A stretch of DNA of 64,000 nucleotides, taken from Haliotis asinina. Lineage: Eukaryota > Mollusca > Gastropoda > Lepetellida > Haliotidae. Under the pieces are notes generated by a model. The model was not told the origin of the DNA. It saw only the letters and a list, made by a program, of their open reading frames with translations, and ran no database searches. The translations under genes and the position numbers were made by a program. The stretch is taken from positions 54,476,753-54,540,752 of the forward strand of contig NC_090281.1 in the NCBI RefSeq assembly GCF_037392515.1, given 5' to 3'. This document shows positions 1 to 13,200 of the stretch, in pieces (within the stretch, counting starts at the first letter, position 1; every line of letters begins with the position of its first letter).

Positions 1-64
1 CCCATTTTTGTGATAATACTGGCATATTGCTAAAAGCGACGTAAAACCAAACTCACTCACTCAC
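1..64 (+). mobile_element. SINE tail cut by the window edge
   Basis: The window opens inside the 3' part of the tRNA-derived SINE: the 'attgctaaaagcgacgtaa' block followed by an (ACTC)n end. The tRNA-like head lies outside the window. Confidence 0.8.
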
Positions 65-1399
65 TAAATCTAAACCCACTCACTCTATATTAGAAAGGAA
101 CAAACAACTTTGGTGGGTTTCATGAAACCGATGAACGCCAAAGATGTGCTCATCACTTTCTCCAACGTAAAACTGAGGCGGCGGGATATCATTAGAACAC
201 TGTTCAAAGCATCGTTATTCCAAACTCACTCAATAAATTCTACTAGGAGATGTCCATATAGAGTAAGTCCAAACAAGCGGACTGACTAGTCATTTTGTAA
301 TGTTTCTGCAGATTAACAGTTTCTAGGCGCATACCAGCGTCTCGAAATCACTCCCCTCTAGGCGAATTCCGATGACATAACACCAGCTAGTGTTTAGCCC
401 CGTTGATCGGCCCTGCCGCAGCATTCTTCCCACCCGATTAAAGCTCCCATAATCACCGCCGCACACGTACTATATACGACAAAAGGAGGGAACTGCGTTG
501 TAGCTGTTGATGCAGGCATTATACCAGGGCCACCCAGGTTCTCTAACATTATTTTGACCCCCTGTGTAATTACGTGATTAAGTCGCCCCATCTTGTCTAA
601 CTGCGGAGATTGGACCTTGCTGCAAGACGCTGACGTACAGTCGTATAAGTTTATTCAGTGCTCAAGGTACACCTTTGTTTTGGAGTTTTACGAGAGATTC
701 AAGCGAAGAGACATGCAGCTTGATGCCTGCGTGTTTACTGAGATGTTGCACATTTCGCGAAACATCAAGCAAAATGGTATGGGGAAAACAGTTTAAAAAG
801 ATTAAACGAGATACATATAACAAAACGTTCAAACGATTAGCTCGTATGAAATATTTCTAAAACGATACGCGAAAGCGTTATGGTGAACCTCAAAGGTTTC
901 AAATGATTCACGTCCCTGTTTTGTACTTTTTTCTGTAAAGGACTTTGTTGTGACGGACGCTTTCTTGCACATGTCCTCTTGCAGATGTATGTCGTCTGTG
1001 TGTAATAACTGTGGGCTTAATTTCATGGAAGGAAATTAACAGTGTACCCCACGACCCGAAATCATTATTTCCTAAGAAAATATTACACCAGTCTATCCCA
1101 CATATATATAACTATAAATACCTGGGGCACACGAACCGGCTATCTGTTTGTTTCAAATACCTGCCACACTTAATAATTTTCTAATTAGATGGATTGGTGG
1201 TTTCAGTTTCACAAAACTGAGTGAAATCTTTCCTGATTGTATGGACGCTTCACATTTATCGCACTGAAGCATATATTCCGTTCTAATTCACTTCTATATT
1301 ATTTGTGTAAAATTAGAATTAAAGGTGCAAGGAGCATTCATCAATATGGTTTAAACTGAGAACGCAAAACATGTGACAATTGATTACAGTTAAAGTACT
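65..1399. other. No gene supported; AT-rich spacer
   Basis: Only short open frames without recognisable domains are present. The one item of note is a possible membrane-helix exon at 394-492 on the - strand, listed separately. Confidence 0.5.
394..492 (-). CDS. Possible terminal exon with a membrane helix (unassigned)
   Basis: A candidate acceptor (caacgcag) opens an in-phase 32-codon stretch ending in TAA. It contains a hydrophobic run (FVVYSTCAAVIMGALIG) followed by a short tail with CC and charged residues. The layout of membrane helix, very short tail and stop resembles the last exons of the two small type I membrane genes further along this strand. No partner cysteine-module exon or signal exon was found within the next few kilobases, so this may be a decayed exon or chance. 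I do not recognise a family. Confidence 0.2.
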   Translation of the reverse strand, partial: FPPFVVYSTCAAVIMGALIGWEECCGRADQRG

Positions 1400-1810
1400 G
1401 TTACTATGTGATCCACCATTACACGTGACAACTGATCAGACATAAAGTAATATTACCCTCTGATCCTCCAATACTGGTAACGGGTATTCAGAGCTATTAC
1501 TCTGTGATCCACCCGTACAAGCAACAAGTGATCAGAGATAGAGGACAATTAAAATATGATCGGTAAATACATGTAACAGGTTATCAGGAATATGGCAATG
1601 TTACCGTGCGTTCCCCAAATACATCTAACAGATGATCAGAGACAAAGTAATGTTACCCTGTTATCCGCCAATACACGTAGCTTGTAATCAGAGATAAAGC
1701 AATGTTACCCTCTGAGCTCCATTACAAGTAACAGGTAATCAGAGATAATGTAGTGTTACCATATGATCTGCCAATACAAGTAACAGGGGATTCGAGGTTT
1801 ATTATCAGGG
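1400..1810. repeat. Degenerate tandem repeat, roughly 50-60 bp unit
   Basis: Units built on 'atcagagataaagtaatgtt' and 'gatccnccaatacaagtaac' recur about seven times with substantial divergence. Fading copies of the 'catgtaacatgtgatcac' theme continue to about 2090. Non-coding. Confidence 0.65.
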
Positions 1811-2247
1811 AATTCGTGGTTGCAAGTTAAGTGCTTTATGAGAGCTTAATGTCACTCCCAAAGTAAGTGTCGTCACAAGTATTTTGAGATCAGTGATATA
1901 GTAACACTGCCAGAATACACTGTTTCAGCTAATCAAAGGTGTATTGATATCATCAGGGGATACGTCGTTACATGTAGCATGTGGTTACAATGTAACAGGT
2001 AATTAGATAATTGTACATTTACGCCACTAGTGATTACATCGTTGCATGTAACATGTGATCACGCATCGACAAGTATCTCTGTTATCGCCACCAAAGTCAG
2101 CCGCCTAACCCTTTCAGCCATCAAGACTTCCACTAAAAATGAAGGCGGACAACTGGTAGTCTAGACTGTATAATACAATATATGTTAGATTGAACTACTT
2201 TCCAAATGGCATTGTGTAATCTTGGATTAGGAACTGTGAACGTATGG

Positions 2248-2460
2248 ATTAGAATTGGTCTTCAGTAAGCCACACTTCTTATGAGAGGCGACTAATCAGG
2301 CTAGCTGGCTTGGTTGACACGTGTCATCGTTTCCCAGGTCCGTAGATCATGCTGTTGATCACTGGATTGCCTGGTCCAAACTCGATTATACAAAGACCCC
2401 CGCCATATATCTGGCATAATACTGAGTCCGGCGTTAAACAACAGCCAACCCAAACCATCT
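2248..2460 (-). mobile_element. Second-family interspersed repeat
   Basis: This is a diverged reverse copy of the repeat best seen at 39648-39905. It carries the complements of the 'gtcgcctctta', 'gtcaaccaag' and 'ccagtgatcaacagcatga' blocks, in that order. Confidence 0.7.
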
Positions 2461-5400
2461 CGGTTAGATGAGAGATGACGTAATTCTATGATATACAGAA
2501 CAGCAAAAGAAACGGAATTTTCCCCCAAAAATATAATCACATAAAAGGAGACATTTATGTTTCTATCTTCTGTTTTCAAAAAATGACAAAAACAGATTTG
2601 CTTTTCTTTTACTGTTCGGTATATAATGAAACTGTAACGTGTAACGACATATCCTCTGGTAACAGTGCTATGTCCCTGATGCCTTCACTGCGTATGCACT
2701 AACAACGTCTTCATGGCTTATGCAGGGACATCTGGCAGAACGTGTAACGACATTTCACTTGAAAATTAAAAATGTATGAATCACTAAAGCTGAATAAAAT
2801 AAGTAAATATTTCTCGGGCACGTTTTGTTGAAAAGCGACGAGGGTGGTAGGACTTTATTTCTAATTTTTGACAGAAAAAAGTGACAAGGGAGGAACACGT
2901 TTATTTCTGTATTCTCAGGAATACGGCTCGGGAGCTTCAGAACGTGTTAATGAGTTGTAGACTCAGTCACACTGGTTCTTCCAGACCCTCATTCTTATAG
3001 CGAAGAAATGGATGGTCGGGACGCGGCCAAGTGAAAATTATTTTTTTTTTTTAAATGGAATAAAAAATTGTTATGCGCACAAATAAAGGTGGGGCGTCGA
3101 TGATCGAGAAATATATCATTTTTTTTATTTATCCTAACCTTTCCTCCTCCTATGACTGTAACTCATGCCCATAGTCTGTCACACAGACCCTAAAACAAAC
3201 ATATCCAAGAACGCCCCTGCAAGTCTAGAATACGTGAAAACTACATTTCCACTGCTTCTGAAAATCAAGAATGTCTCTTGGCTCCTTTTCATTATATTCC
3301 ATTTGTTCAACACATACCCCAAGATTCGTTCTTATCTACACTACAAACATGTCGCAATCAATTTTCGACAATTGATAAACACGTTAAAACGAAAAATGGT
3401 GCAATCTTTATGGGATTACAATCTGTATAAGATCTGTATAAGATAGACGTTAACACCATACACTGCGTCGTTTTGAACCGTTTTCAAATTGGACTGCATT
3501 CAGAACGAAGGCTTCGCGCGACATGAAGGGCCCTGGAAAGTATTGTACGAAGACGCCGAGGAGGTGGACACTGTCCTTCAGTGAGGCTTGAGAACACGAC
3601 CCTCCGCTATCTAGGTGGTCCCAGGGGCAGCATAGCGAACAGCTCCAACCACAATACTGGACAATGACCACGACGGTCGCCCGACCCCTCGAGTCTCCTC
3701 ACGGATGGTGATCCCGCCCATTACCTGTGCTGGATAATGAGACAATGGGATGTAATTATTGTCCACTGCTGTCCTCAGCAATGCCATTGTTCTGCGGCTG
3801 TTATGCTGTTGCATGGAGTCAAGTGCTCAGTCTGACCAAAACCCGAAACTTCCATTCCACCTTAGAAGGCGAGATCCAGCCATGAGCGTTAGTTTGAAGA
3901 ACGCTTTGACAAATGACGTGTTAAGGACCGATGGCAGCTGGATGGCGCCTCATAAGTGTTGATATAACACATCACAAAACGCTCCTTTAGTATTTATTTT
4001 ACCTGTTTGATGGAAATGGCAGTTTTGGCATCTCTTCTCAGCAGTACAGATTTACTGGCAATGTACGCACCCATTTATGTATCCATATATGGCATGAATG
4101 AGGTAATGCTATACTGATGACTGGCATTCAAGAACATGACGTTACAGATAGTACCAAATGTTAAACTGCGGAAATGTTTCTGCGAAGTTTTAGGAATATT
4201 TTTAATATTAAATTGCTGTACTGATGTATATAGTACAATTCAGAGACAATAAAGTACATCAACATTCTCAGTACAAATTACGGGCGCCACAAATATTTAG
4301 ACATATATTTATTAATAACAAATGTATCAGTGGCGGCGATATTGATATTGAGGATGTAGGAGGTTCATCAGCAGCAATTCTGAAAACAATAAGACACTTA
4401 TAGCTACCTGTAGGTAAAAACATTTTAATCAAACATGCCCCCCCCCCCCCCCCCCCCAACCCCCATGTACCGCCGCCTACGCATACCCAAGTATTCAAAG
4501 AAATACTTTATAAATACGCAAAGTGGAACTATGGCAAATACGTTCCCATAAAAACTGTAAACAGTTATGAAAAAAAATGTGGCTATATATGCTCTGTATC
4601 TCAAGTAGCATGTCATGGACTTCACATCAACATATACAACAAGCTAGACTTGCACGAGTCTCTAAAGTAAATCGCAATAGTTTGAATGATAATTTCTGGA
4701 AAATAATAAATAACAAACTAGGATCCTCAACGTACTGTCAGCTTATCTAGACTTGTTTCTTCATAAGTTAGAATTACTATTCAACCAGGGGTTCAGCATT
4801 CAGCACATTCTGACAATAAAGCTGTGTTGCAACCCTTAAAGATAAATGAACGTGATGTCAGTGACGTAAAGTACTCTTTGGTAATGGTTGCAATAAAACG
4901 CTGGATGATTTCTAGGTATACAGGTAGATGTACTGTCTCAGAAGACCCTGTCCACCCACCCGAAACGAGGGACTTTCAAATATTGGTATAGTTATACAAA
5001 CTATCGTTACCCAGATACTGATGGTCACTCATGAACAGGCATTTCTCAGTAAGGGTCGGTTGTCGAGGCATCAGTGCCATCTAGCCTGTTATTTATGTCA
5101 TCCTCAAAGCCTGGCCATGTGCTTTAGACTGTAATATTACCACACGCCCCTAAACCGGCCTGTTATGGGTAACCACTCGTCCTGAACACATTGTCTGCAA
5201 TAAAAGGTAGCAAGGTTATCCTCTATCCCCTGTTTTATTCTTAAAGCTTGCAGACAAAAGGTGGTACTTAAGAATTTCGTTAATGTGGACTCTCTAAAGG
5301 GGTTTCTTCTGGGTCTCATGACCTATGACCAAATTATTTCATTAATTACAAAGGGGAAGAAATGTAAATGTAATTATCTTAATCAGTTGAAGTTTTTCAA

Positions 5401-7109
5401 AGTTAGCTCCTGATACGTGATCTTGTTTCTGTAATCCTCTATGTTATAGAGTGAAACACGCCTAATATAAATGGCAGTTGACTCTGCTTTAATCACTCAA
5501 ACAGATATTAGTATCATTATTACCTTTACCTTGAAAACGTCTTACGCGTTAAGTGTTCAAAAGCTGTTTGTTTGGGTTTTTTGCAGCTAAATATCAACGA
5601 GAAAATACGATGTGAAAAACTGAGTTAAGAATACGCGCAAACAGGTGGGTACTGATGAATATTAACTGGTGGATCCTGTGAAAGTGAGACTGATCATGCT
5701 GCGGCGATTCTTTATTCATTTTCACGAAACCCTCTTTAAGAAGAAAAATACACAAACGCATCTGATATATATTCCCTACGAACCTGTCATCATCGCTAGA
5801 TACAGCATGTCAAGATTTGATGGAGTCTCCGATTTATTTTTCGTATTACACACCTATCAGCTGTCTATCGTCTTCACCCCCACGCGCCACCTCGCGCCCC
5901 ATGACCCCCACAGCCCCACCCTCATCACTCAGTCTCACCCACATCAGTAGCGGGAGGGCAAGATCCCAACCCTACGGGATAGATTACAGGAATTAAGTGT
6001 TAGCGAATCACAAATAAATCAGCGATTTTATCAAGTAATTTTGTCACATGAGTCTTCTCCGCTGAAGAGAGTGAGTCTTGAGAAGGATGATACCGGGATA
6101 GAAATAATAGGACTGTGGAAACTGACTGGCAGATCTTAATCAAAACTGAGATAAATCTTTACAAGAAAATTAGCCCGATGGACAGGCAAACTAAATCAGG
6201 GTGAAATTCGACACTGCTACACTTGATCTCCTCTTGATTTGTCCTGTCTAAGGTATAGGTGTATGACAGACTGAAAGACAACGGTTTCCCCTGGAGGTTT
6301 TACTCTGTAGACCCGCCTTGTTCCGACCAACCTTCCCCACTGCTTGTTCTTCTTAGAGTAGAGGTACACGAGGCGCGCGGCTCAAGGTGGGTGGTCTCCA
6401 GCAATTCACTGATAGTCAATATCGGCTGCGATCACGGCCGACCAATGAGCAGTTTTAACGTAAACTGTGGGGTATTTCTATGCGAGCCCACTCCTTTTGG
6501 GGAACGAGAGCTGAATATATTAAAAGACTGTTGATCTGGGAAAATTATTTATCTTCAAATTTTATCATCAAGAAGGCTGAAAATCGAGGGATTAAATAGC
6601 TTGCTATCAGGCTAAAGTGTCACAAATCGCTAGAGAGAAGCGGGGTCTGTCGCTTTGGACGTTTCTCCGCAGGCAACCTACCTGTGACAATTTTCCAACT
6701 GGACGTTCGGAAATGGAAGCAGTGAAAAACTATTGGACTATTGACTTAATTATTTGACGAAAACATTCCGATGAAGATTGGTGTCGACTATGTGTGAGGT
6801 CTGATAGCTTTCCTGCTTTGTCGTAAATATTTGCACGAGTTTTATACACGGCAAGGCATCGATCTTACCGCATAGGGGAAACAAACGTGAAACCAACCGA
6901 ACTTGTACCGATCACCTGTGTTCGATCTGCTTAATTGAACTCTTAATACGCCTGTGCATTACCTGAGAGTTTGCCTGTGAACTCCCGTGCTGAAGAAGTG
7001 GGATTTATTTGTTTATGCAGATATCTCAGCCAGAGATATTTTATACTGTTTGTTTTGCCGTGGGCTATCTGGGATATTTCTTGTGTGAGAGATACAGCAG
7101 TTATCACAC
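2461..7109. other. Upstream region of the GM2A-like gene; no coding exon recognised
   Basis: This stretch holds AT-rich sequence, a 20-base poly-C run and short open frames without family resemblance. The promoter and any 5' untranslated exon of the gene starting at 7110 should lie in its last part. No convincing TATA box or initiator could be singled out. Confidence 0.4.
4438..4457 (+). repeat. Poly-C homopolymer run (20 C)
   Basis: Twenty consecutive cytosines are followed by AA and five more C. Slippage-prone and likely to vary in length between individuals or assemblies. Confidence 0.95.
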
Positions 7110-7215
7110 ATGATGTATGTTCGTGGCATTGTGCTTGTTGTCTTCCTTTGTGGATGTGCAGTGGTATCGGCTAGGCGGAAGAGAGAAAGAACTATTCTAC
7201 GTTTTGCCGACTGTG
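7110..7215 (+). CDS. GM2A: GM2A-like exon 1: signal peptide
   Basis: Two adjacent ATGs begin a hydrophobic leader (VRGIVLVVFLCGCAVVSA), then a basic stretch and FADCG, which carries the first structural cysteine. The exon ends one base into a codon at GGTAAG, and exon 2 supplies the other two bases (GC) to give glycine. Either ATG could be used. Confidence 0.85.
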
Positions 7216-10200
7216 GTAAGAGGGTCAAGATTTAACAACCTATTACCTTTTATCATTTTGAAGAAATAGTATAGCCATGGATTCTCACATTCACTTGTAT
7301 CATGATATGTTTAAAAGTCAACGACGTTTTGAAAGAGATATTCTTTCATATCCAAGCATACTCGTCATGCAGTTGCAAGAAAATGTCAATAGTGTTTTGA
7401 GATCTTAATATGACAGTGTTAAAAAAAACCTATCAGTCTCGTTGTAAACATTTTCAGACTAACTTCTTGCTGTTAATGTCCCTGTTTGTATCGCTTAAGA
7501 GATTCCAAACAATTTGCGTCAATTCAAGTTTTCAACATAATTTCATATACTGATGCACTGGGCCGCACAGATCGTTTAATCTGTTGGAAAAAGCACAACA
7601 AACACGTTTTGCCGTGACATAGTTATATGTGTTCGTTGTCAATCCCTATCTCTCAACAAGCTAATGAACGCACTGGATTCACCGCTAGCTGTGTTTTGAT
7701 ATAGCACCATTGATAACTGTCCAATATTTCCTAAACTAAACTAATCGTTCAGTTGGGATGTGTTTGTAGGTACGGGAACGCAGTGAGGGGGAGGGATGGC
7801 GGGGGAAGGGGAGCGTGTTACACACATGTCAGTTGTATGCCTGCGAGTAGCGTTAAAGGTCCTCTCACCACTTAAAAAGTTGAATATCCCCTTTGAGAAG
7901 ATTATAAAAATATATTTCTCAGCGTTCGTAGTTTCTTATAGATATGCTGTCTGAGGGAAAGCATCGACTGAATATGACGAGATGCGCGAATTGAAAACAT
8001 ATTAACTGAATATATATGTTTATATAGTTAGCAAAACTAAAAAAAATATGTAAACAGTTGCTGATTGTAGTTATTCTTGCCGCTCTTTTTAGTTTTGCGG
8101 GAAAAGATGGGCTAGGAAATGTGAGTGCATTTACAAAGCTGAATGTTGTCGTTCATGTGCCGCTTTGTTTATATGTTTACATTTTCTATTTATCACTACT
8201 TTGTGAACAGCCAGACGTTCCACATCTGCATAGACAGTATCATTTCACACGTCGCATGTTAATTGTACAACTACTATACCATGGCTTAAAATTGGCACCG
8301 GAACGTAGAACCGTGTCTGTCTTTAACAAGCAGTATATCTAGGTGGTTAGCTCCACCAGCTGTAGGACTGATCAGCGAATGTATATTCCGTGTTCTTCAT
8401 ACAATGAGGAGGAAGCACCTGTTGAGGCGGGAAGAAATTCCGTCAGTCATAAATGATTGGAATTCATGAGATATCACCACGATAGTGTTGGAGAGAACTG
8501 CTGTAGCAGGTTTATACACGCCATCATTAATACTGCGTACGTACGCTCAAAGACTATATAATGGACGATGGTCTCTGTAGTCAGTAAACAAGCGACGACC
8601 GTGTCGTCCCGTCGTAAATGTAAAACTCGTATGAACACAGAAGCGTTGTGTATATGCGTCATGCTTTCGCGACTATTGCTTCTCGCAGTGGGAAGCAAAA
8701 AGTAGTTTAATAATACGTTGTTTCTCTTCTCCAAGGCTCTTATAGATTGTTATACATTTACCGCCGTCACGGTGTGATGTACAGAAATGCTTAGACCCTG
8801 CTTATATGATTGTGATAGTAACGAATAAACCGATGTATATTGAAAAGGAGTGAGTGGGGAGATTTGGGAACCTTGGGAATCTAGACTTGCCTCATTTAGA
8901 GCTATAGCAGTTAGGGCTCAGCATTGGGAAAATAATGTGGTTCAGGGAATGTGAGACATACTAGGTGCGATTGATGTTCGAAATATTAAGATGACTGTAT
9001 TGCTGCGAGTAATTTCACTGGTGTATGGCCGTGGGTTCGGATATCAGTGTTCCTCTCATGATATGTGTTTCTAGGTTTGTTTGCTCCATGCTTGTCGATT
9101 CTGCTAAGGGGGTAGTAATGTCTATGCCTGGTTCCCAATGGGCTTTCCTCCCCAAGCTGGCGATCCCCGAAGGTCCGGGTTAGAACTGATCTTCAGTAAC
9201 CATTGTTTGCCGTAAGATCAGGTGGTCAGACTCGCTCACTTGGTTGACACATGTCATCGCTTCCCAGATGCGCAGACTGATGTTCATGGTATTGATCACT
9301 GGAATGTCTGGTCCAGACCGCCACCGTTTAGCTGGTATACTTCCGTGTAAAACTATACTCACTCACTAGCTCCTTCAAGCTGACCCGCCGTGCTATAACC
9401 GAAATACTATTCCGAGAGAATGTAAACCTAATCCTTTCACGTCCCTTCCGAATACTTTCGTCATTGTCCATGGCGCTACATTACGACTTAAATAAGACTG
9501 TACTATAACAGTCTGTGACAAAACAACAAAAGGTTGTTCAGGTAGTAATTGTCCCTAGCTTTAACAACTATTTTTTGCTTCTGTATGAAAAGAGAGAAGT
9601 TTTGAATAGGCTTTTCCACAATGTATCCTAACGTACAACAAAGTAGAGTAATCTTCAGGATGATAAACCCTTACATACAGCAATAATAGCGACGTTTCGG
9701 GACAAACCATGTACCGTTTTTAAGCAAAACAGAACAACCTGCTCTCGAATTATTCAGTCTTAGATTGCATCTGTGTAGCAAAGTTGTAATCCATCAGGTG
9801 TGTCTAGTTTGTAAATGCTTAATATTAAGAGAGGCGTCTCTTGCTGATGTTGATATCTGATTTACAGGTCATATGTGTGTTATATTACCTGGGTGTTTCG
9901 CTGTCTGGATGTTTCCCAAACAAGACTCTTGGTATCTCGTCTTTCAACCACAACGCCACAACAACTGAATACATAACAACTGATCCCTTGCTGTAGGATA
10001 CAGGAGAAATGGGTGGGGTAACCCAGCGGTTGAGGCGTTCGCTCGTCACGCAACGGTCCGGGTTCGATTCTCCACATGGGTGCATTGCGTGAAGCCCATT
10101 TCTAGTTGCCAACCCTCCCCCTCCTCTGACATTTGCTGTAATAAAACGGCGTAAAACCAAACTCACTCACTCAATATAGAAAATCAATATCAGTCAATAC

Positions 10201-13200
10201 AAGATATCCAGAGAAGGTGAATATGTCCTGTTGCTATCCTACGGTAAAGCAGGAATCATGTCATAAGCAGATGATGTAGGTGACGTATCATTATTGCTTG
10301 AGGTGATGAAAAACTGAATGTGTGGTATCACAGGATATCATGGACATCGTGAATGCATGCTAAATGTCATTATCTATCCTAATAATAGTACATGCTCCTT
10401 TTTCGATCACTTGATGTACTTGAACTTCAGCGGTTTAGTAAACTTGTGGTTAAGCGCTAGCTATTCATACCCATGAACTGGGTTCGATTCTCAAAATGGA
10501 CTTAATATGGAGCTATGGTTCGAATGTTCCCCAAAGCGGCGAGAAATCCTCAGCCACTAAGCTTAAACAATAACTCCTATTATACAGGTTGCTTAAGGGA
10601 TTTCATTTTAGTTAAGAGAGTTTTAGTTTTAAGCCCTTTTTAGCAATATTCCGACAATATCACCGCGGATGAGACCGGAAATGGGATTCACACACTGTAC
10701 ACATGTGTGGAATCGAACCCGGGTCTTCAGCAAGAGAAGCCGACGCTTTAACTACTGTGCTGGTCACCTCCCTTAGTTAAGTTATCCAAATATGTTTCTT
10801 ATATACTCAGTCATTCGAGAACGAGCATTTATACGCGGGTATCTCGTTGCTATTGCCGTTGCTATTGCCGATTTACGAACCAATACTGCGCCTTTAAGCG
10901 CCTCAATTTGATATGAAAACTTGCGTTTTGCAGGCATCGGTGTTGGGTAAATGATTGAACGAGCCCAGCAACCTGATCCACTTTGTTTTGGTGGCAGGTT
11001 TGCGGGAGACACCCATACTATTTCTTTCCGTCACGATCTATTCATCGACCACCGTCAAAGTTTTTCTTCATAATTGCCCTGTATTATCAGAGGGTTGACC
11101 CAACTGGCAATTTCTACCACATTGCCTAACTTGCTATTTACGTATTAACACGGTGATATTTCGTCACGAAAATAGCTTCAGCAACAGCTTGACGAGAGGG
11201 GATGGCTAACATGTGTTATGTAATGCCGCTCGGAGAGAAAGACCCAGGCCCGTGCCAAAAAACACCTTAAATTAACTGAAGCAGTTTCGTTGTTAATACG
11301 ACGTGTTGAAATTAGTGTTTTTCACGAGCTTGATTACTACCATGACGTATTTTTCAGCCCACGACCATAATTACAACAACATTTACTACTGCCGTTACTG
11401 CTACAGTAACATCATCTGTTATTCTTGGCCCGTTACAGCTCGTACGTCTACCGCGTGTTCTCTCATGTAACCTCTGCTCTCTCCTTCTGTGGACGGTGGA
11501 GTAGTCTAGTAGTCAAAGTGTTGGCTCGTCACGCCGATGGCACAGGTTCGATTCCCCATATGGGTTCAATGTGCGAAACCCATTTCTGGTGTGATATTGC
11601 AGGAACGTTGCTAAAAGTGGCGTAAAACTATACCCACTCACTCACTGCTCTATCTGTGGCAACTACCTTTACTTCTGCTGTGACTGTTACAATGTTGTTC
11701 ATTCTTCTGTTACGACTGTTTCTGCTACTTCCATTGGTGTGATAACTGCTACTGATAACGCTACATATTCTGTTACTGTTACATATGCTGATGTAACAGC
11801 GTTACTGCTGCCCTACTACTACTGGCATTACTAGTCCACCGTAACTGCTACTGAAGCTACTACTGGCATTACTAGTCTACCGTTACTGCTACTGATGCTC
11901 TACTACTATCATTACTAGTCTGCCGTTACTGCTACTGCTGCTCTACTACTATCATTACTAGTCTGCCGTTACTGCTACTGCTGCTACTACTATCATTACT
12001 AGTCTACCGTTACATCTACTACTGCTGTGGCTACTATTATTGTCAGTATGCCGTTACTGCTACTCTACTGCTATCATTACTAGTCTACTGTTACTGCTAC
12101 TGCTGCTCTACTACTATCATTACTAGTCTGCCGTTACTGCTACTGCTGCTACTACTATCATTACTAGTCTACCGTTACATCTACTACTGCTGTGGCTACT
12201 ATTATTGTCAGTATGCCGTTACTGCTACTCTACTGCTATCATTACTAGTCTACTGTTACTGCTACTGCTGCTCTACTACTATCATTACTAGTCTACCGTT
12301 ACATCTACTACTGCTGTGGCTACTATTATTGTCAGTATGCCGTTACTGCTACTCTACTGCTATCATTACTAGTCTGCCGTTACTGCTACTGCTGCTCTAC
12401 TACTACCATTACTAGTCTGCCGTTATTGCTACTGCTGCTCTACTACTATCATTACTAGTCTACCGTTACAGCTACTACTGCTGTGGCTACTATTATTGCT
12501 AATATACCGTCACTGCTACTCTACTACTATCATTACTCTTATATTCCGTTACAGCTACTGCTGCTTCTACTAATTCTACTAGCCATCACTAGTTTATTAC
12601 TGCTGCTACTACTATCATTACTAGTATACCGTTACTGCTACTGCTGTTACTGCTACTATTATTACTAGTATGCAGTTACTGCTACTACCACTAATATCAT
12701 TACTGGTATATACCGTTACAACTACTGCTGCTGCTACTACTCTTTCAATCATTACTGGTATATTCTGTTACAGCTACTTCTACTAATGCTGTCATAACTG
12801 GTGTACTATTACTGTTACTACTATCACTACTGCTGCTGACACCACAACTTCAGCTACTACTGATTCTTCTTCTTCTATCATTCTGTTACTGCTACCTTAC
12901 CACCACCACCACCACCACCACCACTACTACTACTGGTTATACATATTATGCTGCTACTGTCATTCTACTGGCGCTGGTACTTCTACTAATACCACCCACT
13001 ACAACTCTTTCTTCTTCTACTGAACTGGTGTTGTTTTATGTAAACTATTCCCCTAAAAACTACTGTTTTTCATAACCATCTGGCAATTTGTACGTCTTAC
13101 CAAAGAAACAAGACCTTGATTATCAACTATCAAATGCATTCTTTCTACACACGTGGATATTCAAGTAAATAAGCACGCAATCTTCGTACCGACGCTTGTT

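Noticed and set aside
3165..3962. Several overlapping open frames near the left end
   Set aside because: No family motif, mixed strands, and a composition typical of chance frames.
8058..8342. 94-codon + frame with a hydrophobic start
   Set aside because: It starts at TTG, not ATG, has no domain, and lies inside the GM2A-like intron without supporting splice sites.
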